Shown one piece after another: positions 1-7,796 of a stretch of 13,194 nucleotides of DNA. Source of the DNA: Sphingomonadales bacterium. GTDB taxonomy: Bacteria; Pseudomonadota; Alphaproteobacteria; Sphingomonadales; Sphingomonadaceae. Position 1 is the stretch's first letter. Each line of letters opens with the position of its first letter. Made by a program: the position numbers and the translations under genes. The stretch covers positions 3,031 to 16,224 of the forward strand of contig JAAFIT010000012.1 in assembly GCA_013298745.1 (NCBI GenBank), in the 5' to 3' direction. The notes beneath the pieces were generated by a model. That model saw only the letters and a program-made list of their open reading frames with translations, made no database searches and had not been told where the DNA came from.

Positions 1-444
1 CTTGAGATCGAGTTCGGACGGCGGGATCACCGGCGCCAGATAAGCGACACTCGCCGGCCGCCCCGATGTCGGCCAATCGTAAATGTGCAACGGCCACATG
101 TGGATGACAGGCTCGGGCAGCGCCGCAAGCCGCGCCAGCAGCCGATCGAGCGCCTGCGGAATCACCGCATCATCATCGCCGATGATGACGACGTAGGTGC
201 CCGTAGCGGCGGCCAATGCGAATTCATAATTGCCGCACATCGATTGCCGGCTGCCGGGATTGACGTAACGCACCCGGCTGTCGCCGACACGCGCCACCAC
301 AGCCTGTGTGTCATCGGCGCTGACATTGTCGCTGACGATGATTTCCAGATCGGAATGGGTGGTGGCAACCGCCGTCGCCAGCGTTGCCGCCAGCGTGTGC
401 GCGCGTTCGCGTGTCGGTATGATGAGGCTGAGCAATGGCGCCAT
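1..444 (-). CDS. Family-2 glycosyltransferase, 3'-truncated by window edge
   Basis: Only the first 148 residues are visible; the frame runs open through base 1. The protein starts MAPLLSLIIPTRER, a typical GT-A opening strand with the nucleotide-binding PTRxR segment (residues 10-14). It continues with a SDN motif near residue 38 and the metal-binding GDDD (DxD-like, residues 89-92). Such enzymes transfer a sugar from a nucleotide donor to a lipid-linked or protein-bound glycan at the cytoplasmic face; the sugar cannot be told from sequence. The ATG at 444 lies 5 nt after the stop of the preceding glycosyltransferase, without a clear Shine-Dalgarno, so translational coupling is likely. It resembles the upstream neighbour throughout (SDN, RVRYV, GDDD, IP), so the two look like tandem paralogues. 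The fold and family call is firm; the acceptor and donor are unknown. Confidence 0.9.
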   Translation of the reverse strand, partial: MAPLLSLIIPTRERAHTLAATLATAVATTHSDLEIIVSDNVSADDTQAVVARVGDSRVRYVNPGSRQSMCGNYEFALAAATGTYVVIIGDDDAVIPQALDRLLARLAALPEPVIHMWPLHIYDWPTSGRPASVAYLAPVIPPSELDLK

Positions 445-449
445 GGCGA

Positions 450-1658
450 TCAGACCGATGCCATGCCATGCGCATCGATCTGCGCATAGACGTCGATCAG
501 GCTTTCAAACCGCTTGGCGATGGCGGCTTCGTCCGAAATCGCGTGCTGGCCGATCAAGCGCCGCAGCCGGGAAATGACCGTGGTGCGCAGCCCGGTCGGG
601 ACCAGCCGCAGCAGGCTGAAACCGATCGGCAAGGCGATTCCCCAGGTCAAACGCTCCCCAAGGGTCATGCGCGCCTTCAACGTGGCGAGCGCGGCAGGTG
701 CGATACTGCGATCGAAATAGCCATGCTTGTAGCAATAGACGATCTGCAAGAAGCGGTAGCGTCGGATATCTGGCGCCATGCCTCGCGCGCCCGAAAAATT
801 CGTCTCGAACGCCTTCATCGCCAGCAACCAACTGTCATTGTACGACGTGCCGGGCAGACGGATCGCATCGGTATCGTCGGCGGCGAGCGCACCATTATTG
901 TTGAGGAAATCCACGCCGTCGCCAGAACGGTTGTTGAAGTGGAAAAAGCCATAGGATTTCGGCGTGATGCCGATCACCACGAAAGGCTTGGGATAGACAA
1001 GGATGCGGGTCGAAGTGAGGAACAACGCCGGCGTGGCGTAAAAATCCGGATAGGGGGACTGGAAGAACGGCCCCACGGCCTTCATCGCAGCGATGGCGCG
1101 GCGGCTGATGAGGGAAAACTGCATGTTGGACGCGACCGGCATGCGAAAATCGAGATAACCACGAGCGATGCCACGCGCTGTATCGGCATCGAGCCAATAG
1201 GGCTTGTCACCCGAAAAGAAGCGGTTTTGATCGGTGCGCAGAAACCCGTCGGGCGCATCGGGCAAAACCGCTTCTTTTCGGGTGACGCCCGGATAGGCAA
1301 AGAACAGGGCACTGACATAAACGAAATCGGGATCTGGATAATCCCGCATCGCGGCCATTAGTCGCGAGAAATAGCCCGGCAACAGACCGTCATCGTCGCC
1401 AAGCATGACGACATAATCGCCGGTGCTCAGATCGAGCGCGTTGTTCCAGTTTTCGGTCACCGGCACGAAACTTTCGGTCCGCACATAGCGAATCCGCGGA
1501 TCGGCCAGTTCGGCGACATAACCGGCGATATCGTCTTCGGAATGATTGTCGGAGATGATGATCTCCCACTTGTCATAATCCTGGCGCCGCACCGTATCGA
1601 CGGCGTAGCGCAGATACTCGAGCCGATTTCGCGTTGGCAGCAGAACGGAAAACTTCAT
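450..1658 (-). CDS. Family-2 glycosyltransferase
   Basis: A 402-residue cytoplasmic glycosyltransferase, probably adding one residue of the surface glycan built by this operon. It opens MKFSVLLPTRNRLEYLRYAV, with PTRNR at residues 8-12, ISDN near 35-38 and GDDD at 87-90, the expected GT-A nucleotide and metal sites. The C-terminal 200 residues carry the extra helices and hydrophobic segment common in longer GT2 proteins. The ATG overlaps the stop of the upstream methyltransferase as ATGA (1655-1658), which indicates translational coupling and fixes the start. An oddity sits at residues 125-151: two eight-codon segments (VTRKEAVL and QNRFFSGD) are encoded by the two arms of a perfect 24-bp inverted repeat, reported as a repeat feature. 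The reading frame is intact across it. Donor and acceptor sugars are not identifiable. Confidence 0.93.
   Translation of the reverse strand: MKFSVLLPTRNRLEYLRYAVDTVRRQDYDKWEIIISDNHSEDDIAGYVAELADPRIRYVRTESFVPVTENWNNALDLSTGDYVVMLGDDDGLLPGYFSRLMAAMRDYPDPDFVYVSALFFAYPGVTRKEAVLPDAPDGFLRTDQNRFFSGDKPYWLDADTARGIARGYLDFRMPVASNMQFSLISRRAIAAMKAVGPFFQSPYPDFYATPALFLTSTRILVYPKPFVVIGITPKSYGFFHFNNRSGDGVDFLNNNGALAADDTDAIRLPGTSYNDSWLLAMKAFETNFSGARGMAPDIRRYRFLQIVYCYKHGYFDRSIAPAALATLKARMTLGERLTWGIALPIGFSLLRLVPTGLRTTVISRLRRLIGQHAISDEAAIAKRFESLIDVYAQIDAHGMASV
1206..1286. repeat. Perfect 24-bp inverted repeat with inner stem, inside a glycosyltransferase CDS
   Basis: The arm at 1206-1229 is the exact reverse complement of 1263-1286, separated by 33 nt. 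On the same centre (1246), 1232-1239 and 1253-1260 pair at seven of eight positions. The transcript could therefore form 24 bp, a 2-nt internal mismatch, about 8 bp and a 13-nt loop. In the coding frame each arm is exactly eight codons, reading VTRKEAVL and QNRFFSGD, with the 11-codon spacer PDAPDGFLRTD between them. Neither arm extends further outward. Origin is unknown: template switching at a quasi-palindrome, a small insertion, or an assembly fault are all possible. Confidence 0.95.
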
Positions 1659-2554
1659 GCCTGCCGCCGCTTGCCGAACACCGCCGTATAGGTGCTGCCG
1701 CGCCAGCCGGTGCGCTCGATCGGAATCAGCAGCTTGGCGAGGACACGCCCTGCCAGATGGGCCGCACGCCCGACCATATTATCTCCCAGAAAATTCTTGA
1801 ATGTGAACGCCCAGCCAAAGCCATTGAAGCCATTGGCGCTGTAATCGGATGCGGTCAACATCACCGGATCGAGGCCATTACGCGCCATATGGTCGACCAT
1901 CACGTCGACCGGAATCAAAAGCACGTGACGCGGCGCGTCGAGGTGCGCCCAGCGATGGCCGAGCACACCGAACTGAAAGGCCGCCGGATTGGGGGTGTCG
2001 AGAATGATGACGCCGCCGGGGTTGAGCCGCGCCGCCGCCGCATCAAGCACCCGCCACGGATCGGGAAAATGCTCGATGACCTGCCACATGACGATGACAT
2101 CAAACCCCGGCAGGTCGGCGATTGCCGTAGCCGGGTCATTGCTCTCGACCACGGTGATACCGACGGTTTCGCGCAGGAAGGCACAGCAGCGCGCATCCAT
2201 CTCGATGCCGGTGACATCGAAGCCGGCGCGCTTGGCCAGATAGGCGAAAAGGCCATAGGCCGGGCCGATCTCGAGCAACCGTCCACTCTTGGCCTGCGCG
2301 AGTACCGTATCGAGCTTCCACTGCTGCAGCCGTGTCGCGGTTTCAGCAAGCTCGGCTTCGGTCTTGGGCACTTCGTAATAGTCGGTTGGGTAATAGCGGC
2401 CGAGGTCGCCGGGCACCGGATCCATGAACACCAGCGCGCAGCGGGTGCAGGTGAAATAGTGAAAGCTCTCGTCGGTCAGCCGCTTGTTATAATCCTGGGC
2501 GATATAGGAGGCGTTGGCAGGCGACGAACAATGCGGGCAAGTTTTGGCGGTCAT
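1655..2554 (-). CDS. Class I SAM-dependent methyltransferase with N-terminal zinc ribbon
   Basis: This 299-residue protein probably O-methylates a sugar or another part of the glycan, using S-adenosylmethionine in the cytoplasm. The N-terminus has two CxxC pairs (C6/C9 and C36/C39) forming a zinc-ribbon-like module. The Rossmann methyltransferase core follows: SAM motif I LLEIGPAYG at 93-101, the acidic end of strand 2 near ExD (118-120), VIEHFPDP at 159-166 and LNPGGVIILDTPN around 177-189, as in Methyltransf_23/UbiG-like enzymes. I place the start at the ATG at 2554; the TTG one codon upstream is less likely. No good Shine-Dalgarno is seen, but a perfect 12-bp palindrome lies just before the start. 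The gap to the flippase gene is 78 nt, the longest in the operon, while the 3' end overlaps the glycosyltransferase by 4 nt. The substrate is not known. Confidence 0.88.
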   Translation of the reverse strand: MTAKTCPHCSSPANASYIAQDYNKRLTDESFHYFTCTRCALVFMDPVPGDLGRYYPTDYYEVPKTEAELAETATRLQQWKLDTVLAQAKSGRLLEIGPAYGLFAYLAKRAGFDVTGIEMDARCCAFLRETVGITVVESNDPATAIADLPGFDVIVMWQVIEHFPDPWRVLDAAAARLNPGGVIILDTPNPAAFQFGVLGHRWAHLDAPRHVLLIPVDVMVDHMARNGLDPVMLTASDYSANGFNGFGWAFTFKNFLGDNMVGRAAHLAGRVLAKLLIPIERTGWRGSTYTAVFGKRRQA

Positions 2555-2559
2555 CAAGG

Positions 2560-2571
2560 AAATCCGGATTT
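2560..2571. repeat. 12-bp perfect palindrome upstream of the methyltransferase start
   Basis: AAATCCGGATTT is perfectly self-complementary. It lies 5 nt before the ATG at 2554, in the 78-nt spacer between the flippase and methyltransferase genes. It could be an operator-like site, a small mRNA hairpin over the ribosome-binding region, or chance. Confidence 0.5.
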
Positions 2572-2632
2572 GGGGCAGAGGCTGCGCTGCTGGCCAATGT
2601 CGCGACAGACGCGCTATTGCCCTATGGCATGA

Positions 2633-4120
2633 TCAGGTGATGGAGCGAGCGCGCGCCCTGCTGATGAACCAGTAATAGCACGCGCCAACATAAGCACCCG
2701 AGCTTACCAACAATGCACTCATCCCGGCCATGGTCGAATTGCTGTCGACTAGCGACTTGACGAGGAAACCGACAGCGAAAAACGACACGCTGCCAATGGC
2801 AGCGAACGGCAACACGATCGATGCCAGCCAGGCACCGGTGGAATCACGCAGAATCACGCGATGGACGAAGGGGATCAGGACGACCGAATAGACGAGATTG
2901 AGAACAACCCAGGCACCTGCGGCCCCAACGATTCCGAAGCGAGTGATCAGCGCATAGAGCAACGCCATATAGGGCAGGATCAGCCAGAGATTGAGCTGGA
3001 GAAACCGGCCCGGACGTCCTGAAGCCACGGCGACATTGTAGCTGTTGGCATTGAGCGCGCTGAACCAGAAGCCGATCGAAAGCACAATCAGCGCCGGATA
3101 GGCCGCTTTGGCAGCCGCCGCGCTGACCCACAGTGTCAGCAGCAATTCACCCTGCGCCACCAGCGCGAAGGTCGCGCCACCGACAAGGAACAGCAGGACA
3201 CGATCGGCATTCATGAATCGCGCCGAAAGATCGCTACCGCCCCGGCCGTGCGATTCGGCGAGTGACGGCAACACCGCCGAGCTGACCGCCGCAATGATCA
3301 ACGAAATTCCCGCGGCGAGCGTGTAGGCGAGATTGTAAAAGCCCAGATCCTGCAACGGGAGCATCTTGCTGATGAACAACCGGTCCATCTGGACGATCAG
3401 CACCGCCAGCACGGCGATGGCATTCATGCTGACCGAAAAGCGCCAGACCTTGCGGATGGCTTTGCCGTGAATCCGTGGTCGGCGCGGCAACCCGGGAAAC
3501 ACGCGTCGACAGACGATATCGAAGGCGATGACTTCAAGCAGCGCGCTGAACGCCGTCCATAGCAGAAAAGCGTCGAGCGTGCGCCAGACGAGCAGCACGA
3601 CGATGCCGCCGAGCATCCGTACAGTCACCATGACAACCCGCAGCACATTCAGGATATCGAGCCGCTGGAAGCCGGACAGCAACCCCGAATACAGCGCGAC
3701 CGGCCAGCGCAGCGCCAGGTAAACGGCTGTCACCTGCAGGCTGCGTGCAACGACATCCGGTGCCAGAGTTTCGGCCTTCAGCCAGGCATTGGCGATCGGT
3801 GCAGCCTGCCAGATGAGCAGCGCGCCGATGACGAGCGCGGCGAGCCAATAGACCGAGACCGCGGTTTCGACGAGCGGCCGGCTGTTCACCTTGCCAGCGG
3901 AACTGTCGGCGGCAAGCTCGCGAGTGAGCGTGCTCGAAAGGCCGAAATCAAACGCCGTGAACGCCATCTGGAGCGTTGTGATGAAGGTGACAATGCCAAA
4001 GGCCTCGATGCCGAGGATATGGATCTGCATCGGCGTGATCACCGCCGTGAGCAGCGTGACGACAGCCGTACCGATGAGATTTGCCGTCAGGTTGCGCCCG
4101 AACAGCGAGACCCTAGCCAT
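2633..4120 (-). CDS. Wzx-type polysaccharide/oligosaccharide flippase
   Basis: A 495-residue polytopic inner-membrane protein that would flip lipid-linked glycan units to the periplasm. The N-terminus (RNLTANLIGTAVVTLLTAVITP, written here only to residue 30 or so) runs into LGIEAFGIVTF and FDFGLSSTLTRELA near residues 36-70. This is the usual pattern of the Polysacc_synt/MATE-like flippase family: first helix, G..FG loop, then DxGL...RELA. Roughly 12-14 hydrophobic segments can be counted to the C-terminus, and the length fits the family. The ATG at 4120 overlaps the end of the reductase gene by 8 nt (its stop is TAG at 4113-4115), so the two are coupled. No polymerase (Wzy) or ligase is in the window. 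Whether the product is O-antigen, capsule or exopolysaccharide is therefore open. Confidence 0.9.
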   Translation of the reverse strand: MARVSLFGRNLTANLIGTAVVTLLTAVITPMQIHILGIEAFGIVTFITTLQMAFTAFDFGLSSTLTRELAADSSAGKVNSRPLVETAVSVYWLAALVIGALLIWQAAPIANAWLKAETLAPDVVARSLQVTAVYLALRWPVALYSGLLSGFQRLDILNVLRVVMVTVRMLGGIVVLLVWRTLDAFLLWTAFSALLEVIAFDIVCRRVFPGLPRRPRIHGKAIRKVWRFSVSMNAIAVLAVLIVQMDRLFISKMLPLQDLGFYNLAYTLAAGISLIIAAVSSAVLPSLAESHGRGGSDLSARFMNADRVLLFLVGGATFALVAQGELLLTLWVSAAAAKAAYPALIVLSIGFWFSALNANSYNVAVASGRPGRFLQLNLWLILPYMALLYALITRFGIVGAAGAWVVLNLVYSVVLIPFVHRVILRDSTGAWLASIVLPFAAIGSVSFFAVGFLVKSLVDSNSTMAGMSALLVSSGAYVGACYYWFISRARARSIT

Positions 4121-4958
4121 GATCCGCCGGTGTCGTCAGCGCCTGCAACTTGGCTGCGCTGCCCCAGAACGCGAGAGGTTCGTAATCGGGATAGGGATAA
4201 TGGCCGAGGTCCAATGCGATCGACCAGCCATTGTCGGCCAGCCAGCGCTCGACGAGCCCGCGAATCGAGGTCGGCTGGCCGGAACAGATATTGACGATGC
4301 CGACATCACCGCCCTGCCGCGCCAGCGTCGCCAGATGGCCGGCAATGGTTTCGATCGGCAGAAAATCGCGCAATTGTTCGCCCGCCGACATCGGAAAGCG
4401 CGCATCGCCGCGCGCTACCGCAGCGCGCAGCAGCGAATAGATCGACGACGGCGCCTGCCCCTCGCCATAGGCATAGAACAATCGCGCCCAGGTCAGGGCA
4501 AATGGCACCTGACCCTTCAGAAATTCGAGCTGCTTGTGCAGCGTCACCTTTGCAAGCGCATAGGGATTGGTCGGCGACCCCGCCATGGTTTCATCAAGCG
4601 CGCCGCTTTGCATGCCATATTCATAGCAGGTGCCAGCCACCACCAGCCGGGTGAGGCCATCATCGATCAGCCCGCGCAGAAAGCGATATTGCGCCGGCAG
4701 TTCGGTCTCGAAATGATGCAGCGAGCGATAGTTGGGCAAGCCGTTCCAGGCAAGGTGCACCACCACATCGGGCCGCCCCAGCCAATCATAGGCGCCCTCC
4801 GGCGCCGCCATGTCGACCGCCACATGCTGCACGCCCGGCGGCAGCGCCACACCGGCGCTGCGCGAGCTCGCGACCAGTTCAACATCACTGCAGCGCGCCA
4901 ACGCCGCGACGACGTTGCGGCCGATAAAGCCACTGGCGCCGGTAACGGCAATTTTCAT
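4113..4958 (-). CDS. NAD(P)-dependent SDR epimerase/4-ketoreductase of nucleotide sugar pathway
   Basis: This 281-residue extended SDR protein probably reduces the 4-keto group of the C-methylated CDP-sugar, the final step of its synthesis. Visible features are the dinucleotide-binding TGASGFIG (residues 6-13), the acceptor VVAGTCYEYG near 107-115 (Thr110 in the catalytic Ser/Thr position) and YALAK with Tyr133 and Lys137. I chose ATG 4958 because MKIAVTGASG is the canonical opening and because ATG and the upstream TGA overlap as ATGA (4955-4958). The frame extends upstream to 5051, but that extension only reads through the neighbouring gene. The TCYEYG...PYALAK pattern resembles the CDP-abequose/paratose synthase type of 4-ketoreductase, but C-4 epimerase activity cannot be excluded. 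The end overlaps the flippase start. Confidence 0.87.
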   Translation of the reverse strand: MKIAVTGASGFIGRNVVAALARCSDVELVASSRSAGVALPPGVQHVAVDMAAPEGAYDWLGRPDVVVHLAWNGLPNYRSLHHFETELPAQYRFLRGLIDDGLTRLVVAGTCYEYGMQSGALDETMAGSPTNPYALAKVTLHKQLEFLKGQVPFALTWARLFYAYGEGQAPSSIYSLLRAAVARGDARFPMSAGEQLRDFLPIETIAGHLATLARQGGDVGIVNICSGQPTSIRGLVERWLADNGWSIALDLGHYPYPDYEPLAFWGSAAKLQALTTPADHG

Positions 4959-6181
4959 GTGATGACGATTTCCGGAATCGCCGTCACCAGCTTGCCGCCC
5001 CATTCGCGGACATAGGCAAGCTGCTGTTCGAGTTCGCTGCGCAGGTTCCACGGCAGCAGTACGACATAATCGGGCCGAGCCGCCTTCAGATGCGCTTCAT
5101 CGACGATCGGAATACGGCTGCCGGGCATGAACTTGCCCTGCTTTGCTGCTGCACGATCCACCACAAAGGGCAGCAGGTCGGGCCGAACCCCGGCAAAATT
5201 AAGCAACGTATTGCCCTTGGCCGCAGCACCATAGGCGCCCACCGATTTGCCGTCGCGCTTGGCATCGATCAGGAAGCGCAGCAATGCGTCCTTGATGGCG
5301 TCGGCGCGCGTCTGGAAGCCGGCATAATAGGCGGGAGTCGCCATTCCAGCCGCGGTTTCGGCGGCAAGCAAGGCTGCAACCGCCGGGGCGACTGGCCGGG
5401 CGGCATGGTCGGCACGCTGGGCGAACACCCGCAGGCTGCCACCATGCGTCGGGATCGTTTCGACATCGAACACCTGCAGGCCGTTGGCAGCGAAGATGGT
5501 GTTCACTGCCAGCAGCGACAGATAGGAAAAATGTTCATGATAGATGGTGTCGAACTGGGCGTCGGCCATCAGGCGCATCAGGTGCGGGAACTCGAAAGTG
5601 GCAACACCGTCCGGCTTCAGGATGGTGCGGAAACCGCCGACGAAATCATTGATGTCGGGGACGTGGGCCAGCACATTGTTGGCAGCTGTGAGATCGGCGG
5701 CATGGCCTTCGGCAACCAGCCGGGTGGCGAGCGCCACGCCAAAGAATTCCTCGACAATGTCGATCCCCTTGGCGCGCGCGGCATCGGCGGTGCTGCGCGT
5801 CGGCTCGATGCCAAGGCAGGGGATCCCGCGTGCCGCCACATATTGCAGCAGATAGCCATCATTGGCAGCGACCTCGACGACCTTCGATGCAGCGCCGAGC
5901 CCGAAGCGGCTTGTCATCGCATCGACATAGGTCGACGCGTGCGCCAGCCAGCTTGTCGAGGTGCTGCTGAAATAGGCGTATTCGGAGTCGAACAGTTCCT
6001 CGGCATCGGCATGGTCCTGCGTCTGCACCAGCCAGCATTGCGTGCAGACATAGACGGCCAGTGGAAACCATTTTTCTGCCGCCAACAGGCCATCGCTGGT
6101 CAAATAGGCATTGGATGGTGGCGATGACCCGAGGTCGATCAGGCGCAGCGTCACATCCGACTGGCAGTGGCGGCACTTCAT
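4955..6181 (-). CDS. TylC3/TcaB9-type NDP-sugar 3-C-methyltransferase
   Basis: A 408-residue three-domain enzyme that by family transfers a methyl group from SAM to C-3 of a 4-keto-6-deoxy nucleotide sugar. Residues 1-60 form a zinc-binding domain (C3/C6 and C46/C49). The SAM core has VVEVAANDGYLLQ at 101-113, NNVLAHVPD at 168-175 and FEFPH at 196-200. YHEHFSYLS at 214-222 matches the family's active-site Tyr/Glu/His region. PTHGGSLRVF (244-253) and the C-terminal domain GAYGAAAKGNTLLN (315-328) with VDRAAAKQGKFMPG (341-354) complete the Methyltransf_13/14 architecture. The ATG overlaps the upstream epimerase stop by 4 nt, and its own TGA overlaps the reductase start. With rfbF and rfbG as the only visible activation genes, the natural substrate should be CDP-linked. 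Family assignment is strong; the exact sugar is inferred. Confidence 0.92.
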   Translation of the reverse strand: MKCRHCQSDVTLRLIDLGSSPPSNAYLTSDGLLAAEKWFPLAVYVCTQCWLVQTQDHADAEELFDSEYAYFSSTSTSWLAHASTYVDAMTSRFGLGAASKVVEVAANDGYLLQYVAARGIPCLGIEPTRSTADAARAKGIDIVEEFFGVALATRLVAEGHAADLTAANNVLAHVPDINDFVGGFRTILKPDGVATFEFPHLMRLMADAQFDTIYHEHFSYLSLLAVNTIFAANGLQVFDVETIPTHGGSLRVFAQRADHAARPVAPAVAALLAAETAAGMATPAYYAGFQTRADAIKDALLRFLIDAKRDGKSVGAYGAAAKGNTLLNFAGVRPDLLPFVVDRAAAKQGKFMPGSRIPIVDEAHLKAARPDYVVLLPWNLRSELEQQLAYVREWGGKLVTAIPEIVIT

Positions 6182-6738
6182 GCAGAAACTCCGGTAAAAT
6201 TCGCCTCGACGAGCGGATGCCCCGCGTCGCGTGGCGACATGATGGTGACCGGCAACGGCCAGGCAATCGCCAACCGCGGATCGAGCGGGTTGAGCCCGCC
6301 CTCCGCCGCCGGCGCATAGGGTCGCGAGTGCAGGTAAAGCAGTTCACAGCCATCGACCAGCGCCTGAAAGCCATGCGCGCACCCTTGCGGGATCATCAGC
6401 GCGCGATTGTTGTCGGCAGTCAATTCGACGCCATGCCAGTGCAGGAAGGTCGGCGATCCGGCGCGCAGATCGACGGCGACATCGAACACCGCCCCCCGGA
6501 TGCACGATACCAGCTTGTCCTCCGCCGCCGGCGGATGCTGGAAATGCAGGCCGCGCAGCGTCCCGGCAGTTTCGGTGAGCGTGTGGTTGATCTGCGCCAC
6601 CGGCAGCGTGAAGCCTGCCTCAGCCAATTCTTCGGCGCAGAACAGGCGGCTGAGAAACCCACGCGAATCGCCGATCCGTTGCCGCTCGACAACGAAGACG
6701 CCGGCGATCGGCGTGGCAATGCGCTGGAATCGCGACAT
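6178..6738 (-). CDS. RmlC-type NDP-4-keto-6-deoxyhexose 3,5-epimerase (cupin)
   Basis: A 186-residue cupin, the normal RmlC length, expected to epimerise C-3 and/or C-5 of CDP-4-keto-6-deoxyglucose or its methylated product. Seen are GDSRGFLSRLF (23-33), LRGLHFQ (61-67) with the catalytic-base histidine H65, the EDKLVSCIRGAVFDVAVDLR sheet (73-92), IPQGCAHGF (116-124) with H122, Tyr141 in RPYAP in the catalytic-acid position, and SPRDAGHP near 168-174. Start choice: the ATG at 6738 gives MSRFQRI and lies 5 nt after the rfbG stop; the frame extends to 6822 only through the rfbG coding region. No strong Shine-Dalgarno is visible. The last 4 nt overlap the C-methyltransferase. If C-5 is inverted the final sugar is L-configured; if only C-3 is affected it stays D. 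Sequence alone does not decide. Confidence 0.88.
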   Translation of the reverse strand: MSRFQRIATPIAGVFVVERQRIGDSRGFLSRLFCAEELAEAGFTLPVAQINHTLTETAGTLRGLHFQHPPAAEDKLVSCIRGAVFDVAVDLRAGSPTFLHWHGVELTADNNRALMIPQGCAHGFQALVDGCELLYLHSRPYAPAAEGGLNPLDPRLAIAWPLPVTIMSPRDAGHPLVEANFTGVSA

Positions 6739-6743
6739 GTCGA

Positions 6744-7796
6744 TCAGGCGGCCCGATAATCCCGGATCTGGTCGAGGCAGACGCTCGCCATGTCGGCACC
6801 TGCCTGCCAGTGGCGGTGCCACGCCACCGTGGCGGCCAGCGCCTGTTCAAGGTTCCAGCGCGGCGTCCAGCCGAGCAGATGCCGGGCGCGACTGCTGTCG
6901 AGCTTGAGATACCCCGCCTCATGCACCTTTTCGCCTTCTAGGCGATGCCATTCGGCCCCGGGCAGTTGCGCGCACAACCGGGTCAACAACCATTCAACCG
7001 GCCGCGCATCCTCATCGGCCGGGCCGAAGTTCCAGGCATTGTCGAAGCCTTCGGCATCGCTTGCCAGCCGTTCGGCAAGCGCCAGATAGCCGGCCAGGGG
7101 TTCGAGAACATGTTGCCACGGCCGCGTCGCCCCCGGATAACGCACCGCAAGCGACTGGCCTGCCATCACGCTACGGAAGAAATCAGGGAGCAGCCGGTCT
7201 TCGGCCCAATCGCCGCCGCCGATGACATTGCCGGCGCGGGCTGTCGCCACCCGCACGCCGGCGCCGGCAAGAAACGACGCGCGCATGGCACCGGTCACGA
7301 TCTCGGCAGCGGCCTTGCTTGCCGAGTAGGGATCATGGCCGCCGAGCGCCTCGCCTTCGCGATAAGGCCAGAGCCACTCGTTGTTGGCATAGCATTTGTC
7401 GGTCGTGACATTGACAACAGCACGCACCGAAGGCGCTGCGCGCACCGCCTGAAGCAAGTTGACCGTCCCCATGACATTGGTGGCAAAAGTCGCCTCTGGT
7501 TCGGCATAGGAGCGCCGCACCAGCGGCTGTGCCGCGAGGTGGAAGACGATATCGGGCTTCGCCGCTACCAGCGCCGCAGACAGGATGGCGGCATCGCGGA
7601 TATCGCCGATGCAGTGGCTGGCGAGGTACTGTTCCACCCCGGCAACGGCAAAGAGCGACGGCTCGGTGGGGGGCGCCAGGGCAAAACCATGGACGCGAGC
7701 GCCCATGCTGTGCAGCCACAGCGCCAGCCAGCCGCCCTTGAAGCCGGTATGCCCGGTCAGGAAGACCGATTTTCCGGCCCAGAAGCTGTCGGTCAC
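6744..7796 (-). CDS. rfbG: CDP-glucose 4,6-dehydratase
   Basis: Converts CDP-glucose to CDP-4-keto-6-deoxyglucose with bound NAD. The 350-residue protein has [10 protein letters not shown] (14-23), [12 protein letters not shown] near 86-97, TTDKCY (131-136), the catalytic Y157xxxK161 (YSASK), [14 protein letters not shown] (189-202) and [10 protein letters not shown] (225-234), all diagnostic of RfbG rather than dTDP-glucose dehydratase. I choose the GTG at 7796: the resulting [18 protein letters not shown] matches the usual RfbG N-terminus, it overlaps the rfbF stop as GTGA (7793-7796), and GGAAG lies 8 nt upstream. Starts at 7811 (ATG) or 7832 (GTG) would add 5 or 12 residues without homology support. 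It acts directly after RfbF. Confidence 0.95.
   Translation of the reverse strand: MTDSFWAGKSVFLTGHTGFKGGWLALWLHSMGARVHGFALAPPTEPSLFAVAGVEQYLASHCIGDIRDAAILSAALVAAKPDIVFHLAAQPLVRRSYAEPEATFATNVMGTVNLLQAVRAAPSVRAVVNVTTDKCYANNEWLWPYREGEALGGHDPYSASKAAAEIVTGAMRASFLAGAGVRVATARAGNVIGGGDWAEDRLLPDFFRSVMAGQSLAVRYPGATRPWQHVLEPLAGYLALAERLASDAEGFDNAWNFGPADEDARPVEWLLTRLCAQLPGAEWHRLEGEKVHEAGYLKLDSSRARHLLGWTPRWNLEQALAATVAWHRHWQAGADMASVCLDQIRDYRAA

Noticed and set aside
4959..5051. Upstream extension of the reductase gene (31 extra residues)
   Set aside because: It overlaps the C-methyltransferase coding end, has no homology to SDR N-termini, and the ATG at 4958 gives the canonical start with an ATGA overlap.
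6739..6822. Upstream extension of the RmlC-type epimerase gene
   Set aside because: The extra residues read through the end of rfbG out of frame; MSRFQRI at 6738 fits the family length and opening.
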